Positions 44,591 through 52,497 of a stretch of DNA of 64,000 bases are shown here, piece after piece. The stretch is from assembly GCA_937916485.1 (NCBI GenBank), contig CALFSV010000363.1, forward strand, positions 1 to 64,000, given 5' to 3'. The notes under the pieces were generated by a model that made no database searches, had not been told where the DNA came from, and saw nothing but the letters and a program-made list of their open reading frames with translations. The position numbers and the translations under genes are program-made. How positions within the stretch are numbered: position 1 is the first letter of the stretch; every line of letters starts with the position of its first letter. This stretch comes from an uncultured Paracoccaceae bacterium (lineage in GTDB: Bacteria; Pseudomonadota; Alphaproteobacteria; Rhodobacterales; Rhodobacteraceae).

Positions 44591-45679
44591 ATGACCCATG
44601 CCACCATCGACACCCCAGAACTGGGCGATGCCATCAACCGCTATGGCCCCACCTCTGGCCGCCCCGCCCCGACCGAAACGCTGCGCCTCGACAGCAAGAC
44701 AGTCGATATCCATGCGCATGTGATGATCCCTGCCGGGTTCGAATACATGGGCCCGCATATGGACGTGTCCAAGATCGCCATGGTCAAGCATTCGAACGCC
44801 GAGACCCGCGCCCTCAACATGCAGCAGGACAAGGACCGCACCGTCGCCATGACCGACCGGGACGATCGGATGCGCGTGCTGGATGCGCAAGGCATCGACA
44901 TGCAGGTCGTGGCGCCACCGCCCTTCCAGTGCTGGTACCAGTCCCCGGTCGAGCATTGTGTAAAGGGCTCCGAGATCGTGAACGATGGTCTGGCCGAATG
45001 GGCCGCCGGCGCGCCCGATCGCTTTGCCACCCTTGGCACCCTGCCATTGACCGACCCCGCCGCCGCCATCACAGAGCTTGAGCGGTGCATGGGCCCGCTT
45101 GGCATGAAGGGCGTGCAGATCCTGACCAATATCGACGGCGAAGAAGTCGCCAGCCCCCGGTTCGAGCCGGTGCTGAAGCGGGCCGAAGAACTGGGCGCGC
45201 TGATCATGCTGCACCCCAATGGCTTTACCCAGGGCGACCGGTTCCACGACTATTACTTTGCCAACGTCATGGGCAATCCGCTCGAAACCACGCTGGCCGT
45301 CGGGCACCTGATCTTTTCGGGCGTGATGGAGCGGTGTCCGAACCTCAAGGTTCTGGCCGTTCACGGCGGCGGCTTCCTGCCGGCCTATTCGGCCAGGATC
45401 GACCACGCCTGGGGCGCGCGCAGGGACAGCCACGCAGATCTGCCGCATCCGCCGACCTACTACCTGCGCAAGATGTGGTTCGACAGCGTCGTCTTCTCGG
45501 ACCACCAGCTCGAATATCTGGTCAACACCTATGGGGCCGACAAGATCGTCATGGGCAGCGACTACCCCTATGACATGGCCGACTACGACCCGGTCGAGCA
45601 TATCGTCAGCGCCAACCTCAGCGCCGAGGACAAGGCCAAGGTCGGCGGCCTGTCTGCTGCCGCGCTGCTGGGGCTCTAG
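44591..45679 (+). CDS. Amidohydrolase family (ACMSD-like) decarboxylase/hydrolase
   Basis: A 362-residue TIM-barrel metal enzyme. Metal and catalytic residues appear in DIHAHV (near residue 38), LHPNGF (about 211), HGGG (about 259) and GSDYPY (about 320). The RMRVLDAQGIDMQVVAPPP, GTLPLTDPAAAITELERC and GNPLETTLAVGHLIFSGV blocks are those of the aminocarboxymuconate-semialdehyde decarboxylase (ACMSD) family. Related enzymes decarboxylate aromatic acids or picolinates, for example gamma-resorcylate and dihydroxypicolinate decarboxylases. It lies in the ABC operon, upstream of a dehydrogenase, so it may act on the transported compound. Confidence 0.85.
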   Translation: MTHATIDTPELGDAINRYGPTSGRPAPTETLRLDSKTVDIHAHVMIPAGFEYMGPHMDVSKIAMVKHSNAETRALNMQQDKDRTVAMTDRDDRMRVLDAQGIDMQVVAPPPFQCWYQSPVEHCVKGSEIVNDGLAEWAAGAPDRFATLGTLPLTDPAAAITELERCMGPLGMKGVQILTNIDGEEVASPRFEPVLKRAEELGALIMLHPNGFTQGDRFHDYYFANVMGNPLETTLAVGHLIFSGVMERCPNLKVLAVHGGGFLPAYSARIDHAWGARRDSHADLPHPPTYYLRKMWFDSVVFSDHQLEYLVNTYGADKIVMGSDYPYDMADYDPVEHIVSANLSAEDKAKVGGLSAAALLGL

Positions 45680-45682
45680 GGC

Positions 45683-46549
45683 ATGACGATCGGCATTATC
45701 GGGCTGGGGATCATGGGGGGCGCCTACGGGCGCAACCTCATGGCCGCCGGCGAGGCGGTCATCGGCGTTGACCCCAACCCAACCGCCCGCGACCGGTTCA
45801 CCGCTGCGGGTGGCAGGGCCGAGGCCACGTTGGGGCCTTGGATCGCGGAGTGCGAGATGGTGATCCTGTCACTCATCTCGCCCGCGGTGCTCGCCGAGGT
45901 TAGCCAGAACCTCGCGGGCTTCCTGCAGCCGGGGCAGATCGTGCTGGAGACCGGCACGTTTGCCATGGCCGACAAATTGGCGGCCAAGGCCAATATCGAG
46001 GCCGGGGGCGGCGTCCTGCTCGACTGCCCGATCAGTGGCACGGGGGCTCAGGCGGCCGTGGGCGATCTGGTGATGATGGCCTCTGGCCCATCGGATGCGG
46101 TGGCGCGCGTCCAACCGATCCTGTCCAAGTTCACCCGCTCGGTGATCGAGGCGGGGGAATTCGGGGCGGGGATCAAGCTCAAGTATGTCGCGAACCACGC
46201 GGTCGCCCTGCACAACGCCGCCGCGGCCGAGGTGCTGCACTATGCCGACGCGCTCGAGCTGGACCGGGACATCGTCTACACCCTGCTCAAGTCCGGCGCT
46301 GGCCAGTCCCGGATGCTCGACCTCAGGATGCCCTTGATGATCTCGGGCGACTACGACCCGCCGACCGCCAGCCTCAAGATGTTCGAAAAGGATCTGTCGG
46401 TTATCGGGGCAGACATCGCCCGGCTCGGGGTCGATGCCCCGATGCTCGACGTGGTGACAAAGCTCTACCAGACCGCGTCCGAGATGCTGCCCGAAACCTA
46501 TGACACAGCCGCCGTGTTCGAGGTCTACCGAGAAGGCAAGGCCAACTAA
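45683..46549 (+). CDS. 3-hydroxyisobutyrate dehydrogenase-family NAD(P)-dependent oxidoreductase A
   Basis: A 288-residue beta-hydroxyacid dehydrogenase. The Rossmann motif is GIIGLGIMGGAYGRNL, the substrate loop DCPISGTGAQAAVGDL, and the catalytic lysine lies in GAGIKLKYVANHAV. It starts three bases after the amidohydrolase stop, within the ABC operon. It could oxidise a hydroxyacid released in the pathway. A second family member is at 47669-48550 on the other strand. Confidence 0.88.
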   Translation: MTIGIIGLGIMGGAYGRNLMAAGEAVIGVDPNPTARDRFTAAGGRAEATLGPWIAECEMVILSLISPAVLAEVSQNLAGFLQPGQIVLETGTFAMADKLAAKANIEAGGGVLLDCPISGTGAQAAVGDLVMMASGPSDAVARVQPILSKFTRSVIEAGEFGAGIKLKYVANHAVALHNAAAAEVLHYADALELDRDIVYTLLKSGAGQSRMLDLRMPLMISGDYDPPTASLKMFEKDLSVIGADIARLGVDAPMLDVVTKLYQTASEMLPETYDTAAVFEVYREGKAN

Positions 46550-46553
46550 GCCT

Positions 46554-46611
46554 CCTCATCTCGCCAAAAATATCCCGGGGGGAGGCCGCAGGCCGGGGGG
46601 CAGAGCCCCCC
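46554..46611 (-). repeat. Dispersed intergenic repeat, copy 3
   Basis: Read on the minus strand it starts GGGGGGCTCTGCCCCCC and ends with 23 bases (46554-46576) identical to 27420-27442. The GGGGGG-CAGAG-CCCCCC part forms a hairpin. It begins five bases after the oxidoreductase stop and lies between convergent genes, where it may act as a two-sided terminator. Confidence 0.8.
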
Positions 46612-46679
46612 TAACGCCTTCCGAATGGGCAGCGCCCCCCAAACCCCCTATCCAAACCTCCTGACTGGCCGCGCTCCCG

Positions 46680-47672
46680 TCAGGGCTGCGTGGCCAGTCC
46701 CGTTTCAGCCGACCGGATGATCGCGTCGAGGACTTCGATGTTGTGCTCCAGCTGGAAGGGCGAGAATGGGTAGGGCGCCTTGCCCGCAACCGCATCGGCA
46801 AAGGCCTCAAGGTTCGCGGTCACCGCGTCGGACCATTCAAAGACCCGCGTGTTGGTATCCTCCATCGACCGGTAGCACTCCATCGTGACCTTGCCGCCGG
46901 GGGTGTCGGGGTGGGTGGCGTTGCGGATCTCGACCCACATGTCCGAGCCAAAAACATGGGTGCGCAGGAAATGCGGGGTGTGCAGGATCGCCTGCAAGGT
47001 TGCTGTCATGCCTTCCTCGAATTGCAGCTGCACCGACACCACGTCGCCGGTTTCCCAGCCCAACGATCGGCTGGCGGTCACCGCATGGACAGTCTTGACC
47101 CGACCAAAGAAGGAAATCAGCAGATCGGTCAGGTGGATGCCCATCTGGGTCATCCCCGCGGCTGGAGCCATCGCCTTGGAGGTCCGCCAGGAGGTCGCAT
47201 CCAGATGGATCAGCTTGTCATGGGAAAAGGCCAGTTCGCTGTGCATGATTGTGCCCAGCTCGCCCGCTTCCAGCATCCGGCGCAGTTCCAGGATTGCCGG
47301 TTCGAACCGACGCTCGTGGCCGACGCCAAGGACAAGCCCCGCCTCTTGCGTCAGGCGCACGCTTTCGCGGGCGCCGGCGGCGGTCAGGGACAGCGGCTTT
47401 TCACAAAACACATGCTTGCCTGCCGCCACGGCCTGCGCGATCTGGATGTCGTGCTGGTCGTTGGGCGAGGTCAGGATGACGGCGGTCACACCGTCGACGA
47501 GGGCCTCTTCGTAACTGGCCACCGGATGCAGCCCGACGTCACGCACCGCGTCATGGGCCTGCACGGCAGGTTCAACCACCATCTTGACGCTAAATCCGGG
47601 ATGATCCTTCAGGCGGCGGGCAATGTGTTGGCCCCACCAGCCAAAGCCCACGAGGGCGACATCAAGGGTCAT
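46680..47672 (-). CDS. Gfo/Idh/MocA family oxidoreductase
   Basis: A 330-residue NAD(P)-dependent enzyme. It has the Rossmann start ALVGFGWWGQHIARRL, the family Lys in VFCEKPLS (near residue 93), and MGIHLTDLLISFFG in the substrate domain (catalytic His near 180). Relatives oxidise inositols, sugars or hydroxylated aromatic semialdehydes, such as LigC. The exact substrate is unknown. It is downstream of the LysR and dehydrogenase genes on the minus strand, overlapping the latter by ATGA. Confidence 0.88.
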   Translation of the reverse strand: MTLDVALVGFGWWGQHIARRLKDHPGFSVKMVVEPAVQAHDAVRDVGLHPVASYEEALVDGVTAVILTSPNDQHDIQIAQAVAAGKHVFCEKPLSLTAAGARESVRLTQEAGLVLGVGHERRFEPAILELRRMLEAGELGTIMHSELAFSHDKLIHLDATSWRTSKAMAPAAGMTQMGIHLTDLLISFFGRVKTVHAVTASRSLGWETGDVVSVQLQFEEGMTATLQAILHTPHFLRTHVFGSDMWVEIRNATHPDTPGGKVTMECYRSMEDTNTRVFEWSDAVTANLEAFADAVAGKAPYPFSPFQLEHNIEVLDAIIRSAETGLATQP

Positions 47673-48550
47673 GCTGCACCTCCAGTCTGGCCAAAGATCC
47701 CGAAAAGGGACGTGTCGTGGTCCGCCCAGCCCCCTGCGGCGGCAACTTCGGCGCGGGCACGGGCAGCGGCGACCACAGTTGCGGAAAGGCCAAGTTCGGC
47801 CGCAAGGGCCTCCATCAATTTCATGTCTTTTATTCCGTTATTCAGGTTCAGGCTGACCCCGCCGGGGTCGCCGTTTTTCAGCATCTCTCCAATCGGAGGC
47901 AGCCGCTTCTTTGCGGCACCGATGGCACCGGAACTGTCGGCGAGGATATCAATCGCAAGATCGGGATCGATGCCCTTGCCGGTCGCAAGGCCGATGGCCT
48001 CGCCCACGGCGCCCCAATAGACCATCAGCGGCAGGTTGATGGCGAGCTTCATGGCAGCGCCGCTTCCGACCGGGCCGAGGTGTTCCAGCCGACGGGTCAG
48101 GCTGTCGAGGACCGGCTTGGCGGCAGCGAACGCCGCATCCGATCCACCGGCAAGGCCTAAAAGCTGACCAGCCCGCGCCGGAGCGATGGTGCCCCCCACG
48201 GGACATTCAAGGAAAAGGCCGCCCCGGGCCGTCACCTCAGCCTCAAGCGTCTGGGTGGTCTGGGGCGACGTCGTGCACATCTCGACCACGACCTTGCCGG
48301 TCAGATCTGCTGCGCAAAGGCCCGCATCTCCCCGGTAGGCGACGTCGATCGCCGTGTCATTGGCCAGAATGCTGATGATCACGTCCGTTCCGGCCGCCAC
48401 GGCGGCAGGGCTTTCGGCCACTTCGGTCCCGGCAATTCCCTGCGCCTTGGACGCGGTGCGGTTCCAGATCAGGGGATTATGCCCTTCCTCCACCAGCCGT
48501 TCGGCAATCGCCCGGCCCATGTTGCCAACGCCAATCAAACCAACGCGCAT
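47669..48550 (-). CDS. 3-hydroxyisobutyrate dehydrogenase-family oxidoreductase B
   Basis: A 293-residue relative of oxidoreductase A: GLIGVGNMGRAIAERL for NAD(P), ECPVGGTIAPARAGQL for substrate and GSGAAMKLAINLPL with the catalytic Lys. Overlap of its stop with the Gfo/Idh/MocA start (ATGA) makes them a two-gene unit. Nearby is the LysR regulator gene on the same strand, 105 bases upstream. Confidence 0.87.
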   Translation of the reverse strand: MRVGLIGVGNMGRAIAERLVEEGHNPLIWNRTASKAQGIAGTEVAESPAAVAAGTDVIISILANDTAIDVAYRGDAGLCAADLTGKVVVEMCTTSPQTTQTLEAEVTARGGLFLECPVGGTIAPARAGQLLGLAGGSDAAFAAAKPVLDSLTRRLEHLGPVGSGAAMKLAINLPLMVYWGAVGEAIGLATGKGIDPDLAIDILADSSGAIGAAKKRLPPIGEMLKNGDPGGVSLNLNNGIKDMKLMEALAAELGLSATVVAAARARAEVAAAGGWADHDTSLFGIFGQTGGAA

Positions 48551-48655
48551 ATTCGGTCCCCCCGTTTTGGTATGGGGGTATCATATCAACCACTTATCAG
48601 GATTGCCGAAAAAAGCGCGGACGCAGCATTATCCTTTGTGATGGTGTCTTTCGGC

Positions 48656-49600
48656 TTATGCGATACCGCGCAGGTCCGCCCAGTCGGCGAGGATGGCGTT
48701 TGTGTGGTGAACGATCTGCTCGGCCAGCAGGTTTGCAGCGCGGGGAAGGGGTGCCTCGGACTTTTCCACGATAACGTAGTCAAAGGACATCGGTGGCTCA
48801 CTGAGGACATTGAGCTTGCGGTGTCGCCCCCCGATGTCGTTGTGACAGATGGCTGACGGCAGAATGGCGGCCCAATCGGTATTGCCCACCATTTCAAGGG
48901 TGGCGAGCATGCCGTCCATCTCCATCATCTCGGCCACATGGACGCCATGGGCGCTGAGCATGGTTTCAATACGCTTGCGGCGCACGTTCTGGCGGGTCGG
49001 CACGATCAGGCGTGCGCCGGACAGGGCTGACAAGGGCATCGGGGACAGGTGCGGATGGGCAGGGCGGGCACCCGGACGGCTGACGACCATCTCTCGGTCG
49101 CGCCCGACGAACCGCGCGGTCAGCCCTGAGGGGATGTCACCAGCGGGGACAAAGGCAAAATCCAGTTCCCCGTCCAGCACCCTGCGCATGAGGGAAAAGC
49201 TGTATTCCTCGACGAGCGATAGTTCGACCTTGGGAAACTCGGACTTGAACTGTTCCAGCGCCGGGGTCAGCACCGCACGGGTCAGCGACGGGATAAGGCC
49301 AAATCGGACAAGGCCGGACACCTCGTCTTGCATCTCGGTCACCGCGGTTTCGGTGGCCAAAAGCGCCTTGAGGATGTTTTGCCCTTCGCGGTAGACCAAC
49401 TGGCCTGCTGGGGTCAGGGTGTATTCCTTGCGGTCGCGCACCAGAAGCGGGGTGCCCAGCTTTTCCTCAAGGTTCTTGACCTGCGTCGACATGCCCGACT
49501 GTGTCGCGTTTTCCCGCGCAGCTGCCCGCGAGAAGGATTGTTCTTCATATACGGCCACAAAGGCGCGCAGGGCGCGGATGCTGATCTTGGGGATAGGCAT
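48656..49600 (-). CDS. LysR-family transcriptional regulator
   Basis: A 314-residue regulator. The N-terminal winged helix (about residues 5-65) has RALRAFVAVYEEQSFSRAAA and SGMSTQVKNLEEKLGTPLLVRD; the C-terminal periplasmic-binding-type co-inducer domain covers about 90-300, with GLVRFGLIPSLTRAVL at its start. I chose ATG 49600; the frame is open upstream but lies antisense to the flavin reductase. It is divergent from that gene and upstream of the dehydrogenase pair, so it may control both directions. Confidence 0.9.
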   Translation of the reverse strand: MPIPKISIRALRAFVAVYEEQSFSRAAARENATQSGMSTQVKNLEEKLGTPLLVRDRKEYTLTPAGQLVYREGQNILKALLATETAVTEMQDEVSGLVRFGLIPSLTRAVLTPALEQFKSEFPKVELSLVEEYSFSLMRRVLDGELDFAFVPAGDIPSGLTARFVGRDREMVVSRPGARPAHPHLSPMPLSALSGARLIVPTRQNVRRKRIETMLSAHGVHVAEMMEMDGMLATLEMVGNTDWAAILPSAICHNDIGGRHRKLNVLSEPPMSFDYVIVEKSEAPLPRAANLLAEQIVHHTNAILADWADLRGIA

Positions 49601-49621
49601 GGGCGATGATCCGATTTGCGA

Positions 49622-49632
49622 ATAGCGCCTAT
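49622..49632. promoter_or_regulatory. Candidate LysR operator
   Basis: ATAG-CGC-CTAT is a short perfect inverted repeat, 22 bases upstream of the LysR start and 86 bases upstream of the divergent flavin reductase gene. LysR proteins bind such dyads between divergent genes. The repeat is short, so the call is tentative. Confidence 0.4.
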
Positions 49633-49717
49633 AGGAAAGTATCATTTCCCATGATTTGTCCAGCACCCTATCTCTCGACCAACGAAAGTTTTGCAATCGA
49701 TTTCCCGCCATGGAGGC

Positions 49718-50212
49718 ATGAGAGTGTTGGATACGACCCAGATGGACCCCCGCGAATTGCGCAATGCCTTTGGATGTTTCGCCAGCGGTATCACAGTGGT
49801 GTCCCTGCGCGATGATCAGGGCAAGCCGACCGGCGTCACGGTCAGCTCGTTCTCGTCCCTTAGTCTTGATCCGCCGCTTTGCATGTTCTCGCTTGGCAAG
49901 ACGCAGATGAGCTGCCGCTGGATCGAAGAGGGATCGCGCTTCAACATCAACGTCCTCAGCCATGCGCAGGAAAAGTCGGCCTGGCAATTCGCAAAGCCGA
50001 TGGATGACAAGTTTGAAGGCATCGACTGGTATGAAGGCCAGAACGGCATTCCCGTGATCGAAGGGTCGCTGTGCCATTTCGAATGTGACAAGTGGAACGT
50101 CTATGACGGTGGCGATCACATCATCGTCGTGGGCAAGATCACCGCGTTCGAGCGGTCGGAAGGCGATCCTCTGTTGTTCTTTCGGGGCAAGATTGCGACA
50201 GTCGCCGCATGA
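49718..50212 (+). CDS. Flavin reductase family protein (DIM6/NTAB, split-barrel)
   Basis: A 164-residue split-barrel flavin reductase with FGCFASGITVVSLRDD and TVSSFSSLSLDPPLCMFSLGK, then GGDHIIVVGKITAFE. These enzymes supply reduced FMN or FAD to two-component monooxygenases; the luciferase-like enzyme at 54.2-55.3 kb could be the partner. GGAGG lies only one base before ATG 49718, so GTG at 49724, seven bases after the Shine-Dalgarno, may be the true start. Its stop overlaps the next gene (ATGA). Confidence 0.85.
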   Translation: MRVLDTTQMDPRELRNAFGCFASGITVVSLRDDQGKPTGVTVSSFSSLSLDPPLCMFSLGKTQMSCRWIEEGSRFNINVLSHAQEKSAWQFAKPMDDKFEGIDWYEGQNGIPVIEGSLCHFECDKWNVYDGGDHIIVVGKITAFERSEGDPLLFFRGKIATVAA

Positions 50213-50808
50213 CGCATGATGTTCTTGGCGAGGGTCGCCACCTTGGACCTGATTTTGACGCCCTGACACCTGCGCAGGCCAGCGTTTACAAAGAGATCGC
50301 CGCCGGTCCACGGGGCACGGTGGTCGGTCCTTTGCGTGTTTGGCTGACCAGCCCGGAAATGGCTGAAAAGGCGCAGGCGCTGGGGCAGTTTGCCCGCTAC
50401 GACAGCTCACTTCCGCCGCATTTGTCGGAACTGGCGATCCTCGTGACGGCGCGGATTTGGAATTCGGGGTTCGAATGGACGCATCACGCCCCCATCGCAC
50501 TGGCGAGCGGTATCCCGGAAGATGTCGTGACAGCGATCGGTCTGGCCAAGTGTCCTGACCTGCCAGACCCCGAGATGGCAGCCGTCTTTGATTTCGCGGT
50601 CGAGCTGCACCGCGACAGACACGTATCGGACGGGGTCTATGGCCGCGCGATGGACGTTCTGGGCGATGTTGGGTGTGTGGATCTAACGGCGATCTGCGGC
50701 TATTACACGCTGATTTCCATGACGATTAACGCCTTTGAGGTGCCACAGGGCGACGGGATGAACTTGCCCCGGATCGACCTGCCAGCGGACCGTTATTTCC
50801 GCCGCTAG
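50209..50808 (+). CDS. Carboxymuconolactone decarboxylase (CMD)-family protein
   Basis: A 199-residue helical CMD-family protein with LPPHLSELAILVTARIWNSGFEWTHHAPIA, the conserved Glu and His of the 4-carboxymuconolactone decarboxylase and AhpD fold. The AhpD redox CxxC is absent. It could decarboxylate or isomerise an aromatic ring-fission intermediate. It is coupled to the flavin reductase gene and ends four bases into the convergent cupin gene. Confidence 0.82.
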   Translation: MTHDVLGEGRHLGPDFDALTPAQASVYKEIAAGPRGTVVGPLRVWLTSPEMAEKAQALGQFARYDSSLPPHLSELAILVTARIWNSGFEWTHHAPIALASGIPEDVVTAIGLAKCPDLPDPEMAAVFDFAVELHRDRHVSDGVYGRAMDVLGDVGCVDLTAICGYYTLISMTINAFEVPQGDGMNLPRIDLPADRYFRR

Positions 50809-51212
50809 AACAGCGGTGGATTGGCGCTTCCAAAGAACTCGACCGTCGTAAAGCACAGGACCGTGTCACCGATATTCTCAAGGTCATGGGTCATCGATTC
50901 GCCCGGCTTGAACGAAAAGTGGCGTGTTTCGCCAAGCGCGTAGTCCATATCCACGACACGCCCGTCAGCATAGCGCGATCTTGCGCGACCGGGGCTTGTT
51001 GCGGTCCAGAAGTAGTCCTGCACATGGGTGTGAAATGGCAACCGCTCGCCGGGTTGCAAGGTCAGAAGCCAAACCCGGACCCTGTCACTTTCGCTGACGA
51101 CAGTGCTGCCGACACGGCCATTGGTGGCGGCACCGGCCAATTCCTCCCGCAGGGCAGGGGTCCAGTGCGGGCCGTCAAAGTCTGTCGCGGCAAGATGAGA
51201 AGCGTCGGGCAT
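50805..51212 (-). CDS. Small cupin-domain protein
   Basis: A 135-residue single cupin, with LQPGERLPFHTHVQDYFW (the two His and a Tyr/Gln of a metal site) and FKPGESMTHDLENIGDTVLCFTTVEF (second conserved motif). Function is unassigned; similar small cupins lie in degradation operons. It is convergent with the CMD gene (4-base overlap of ends) and divergent from the FAD monooxygenase, with a shared operator between them. Confidence 0.8.
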   Translation of the reverse strand: MPDASHLAATDFDGPHWTPALREELAGAATNGRVGSTVVSESDRVRVWLLTLQPGERLPFHTHVQDYFWTATSPGRARSRYADGRVVDMDYALGETRHFSFKPGESMTHDLENIGDTVLCFTTVEFFGSANPPLF

Positions 51213-51236
51213 CAGGATCCTCCTTCACGGTTGCAT

Positions 51237-51258
51237 TTATTTATAACTCGATAAATAA
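51237..51258. promoter_or_regulatory. Operator-like palindrome, site A, cupin / FAD monooxygenase
   Basis: TTATTTAT, six bases (AACTCG), ATAAATAA: a perfect 8-bp inverted repeat centred between the divergent cupin (start 51212) and FAD monooxygenase (start 51298). Its core (51239-51254) matches 15 of 16 bases with the site at 62552-62567, and its right half matches 12 bases at 57423-57434. Confidence 0.7.
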
Positions 51259-51297
51259 GAGTGGTAAAGAGAGACCGTTCACAGGGTAGGTGCGATT

Positions 51298-52497
51298 ATG
51301 GCAGGCAAGACGGCAGGTAAGGCGATCATCTCGGGTGGCTCGATCGGTGGGCTGTTTTCGGCCGTGGCCCTGCTGCGAGAGGGCTGGGATGTCCATGTCT
51401 ATGAGCGGACGGAAGTCGAGCTTGCCGGCCGCGGTGCGGGCATCGTCACGCATAAGACCCTGATCGATGCGCTGACCCATGTCGGGGCAAGTGTTGAGGA
51501 TCTGGGCGTCGAAGTGGCCGAACGGGTGGCATTCGACAAGGCAGGGGGCCGGGTGGCGGCGATCCCCTTTCCCCAAATCGTGACATCCTGGGACCGCATC
51601 CACCAGTTGTTGCGGGCGTTGATCCCTGAAGGGCACCACCATCTGGGCGCCCATATCACCGGCTACACCGATCACGGCGACAGGGTCGTGGCCCATACAG
51701 CGAGTGGGCAGGACATTGAGGGCGACATTCTGATCGGGGCCGATGGGTTCCGGTCAGCGATCCGGGGGCAGATGCTGCCCGATGTGCAGCCGATCTATTC
51801 CGGATATGTCGTCTGGCGGGCGCTGGCCCATGAGGCCGACCTGTCAGAACAGGTTCAGGGCGACGTCTTTCCCGCCTTTGGGTTCTTTGCTCCGACCGGA
51901 ACCCAGATCATCGGCTATCCCATCGCGGGGCCGAACAATGATCTGAGGCCCGGCAAAAGGCGCTATAACTTTGTCTGGTACAGCCCTGTTGCAAAAGAAA
52001 AACTAAGCGACATGCTGCGCGACGAAACAGGGCATACCCATGCCATTTCGATCCCGCCGCCACTGGTCCGGACGGACGTCCTGCGCCAGATGGAGGTCGA
52101 GGCCCGTGCAATGCTGCCCGGCCCCTTCGTGGAAATTCTCGAACACAGCGAACGGCCGTTCTTCACGCCGATCTACGACCACCACTCACCCGTCATGGCC
52201 CAAGGCCGGGTCGCGCTTGCCGGGGATGCGGCCTGCGTCGCACGGCCCCATGTGGGGATGGGGGTCACCAAGGCCGCTTGCGACGGGCTGGCCTTGGCAC
52301 GCCACCTGTCGGCATCTGGCATTGATGCAGGGCTTGCTGGCTATTCCGCCGAACGTGTCCCTGCCTCTCTGGCCGCCCACGAACGGGCGCGGATGCTGGG
52401 CACCTACATCTTTGACGACAGCGTTGAAAACGCGGATGGGCGCTCCAATCCCAGACTGGACGAGATCATGCGCACCACCGCGATCAATATCGCCTAA
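51298..52497 (+). CDS. FAD-dependent aromatic-ring monooxygenase (2,6-dihydroxypyridine hydroxylase-like)
   Basis: A 399-residue flavoprotein hydroxylase of the PHBH/DHPH class. Motifs: FAD dinucleotide site ISGGSIGGLFSAVALL (residues about 11-26), GRGAGIV, the DG motif DILIGADGFRSAIRG (about 143), and GRVALAGDAACVARPHVGMGV (about 303). N-terminal similarity to 2,6-dihydroxypyridine hydroxylase suggests a hydroxylated N-heterocycle or phenol as substrate. It uses NAD(P)H and oxygen. It is transcribed away from the cupin across operator site A and convergently with the deacetylase-fold gene. Confidence 0.85.
   Translation: MAGKTAGKAIISGGSIGGLFSAVALLREGWDVHVYERTEVELAGRGAGIVTHKTLIDALTHVGASVEDLGVEVAERVAFDKAGGRVAAIPFPQIVTSWDRIHQLLRALIPEGHHHLGAHITGYTDHGDRVVAHTASGQDIEGDILIGADGFRSAIRGQMLPDVQPIYSGYVVWRALAHEADLSEQVQGDVFPAFGFFAPTGTQIIGYPIAGPNNDLRPGKRRYNFVWYSPVAKEKLSDMLRDETGHTHAISIPPPLVRTDVLRQMEVEARAMLPGPFVEILEHSERPFFTPIYDHHSPVMAQGRVALAGDAACVARPHVGMGVTKAACDGLALARHLSASGIDAGLAGYSAERVPASLAAHERARMLGTYIFDDSVENADGRSNPRLDEIMRTTAINIA

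Noticed and set aside
50209..50808. AhpD-type alkylhydroperoxidase
   Set aside because: The CxxC redox motif of AhpD is absent, so the protein is left as a general carboxymuconolactone decarboxylase-family member.
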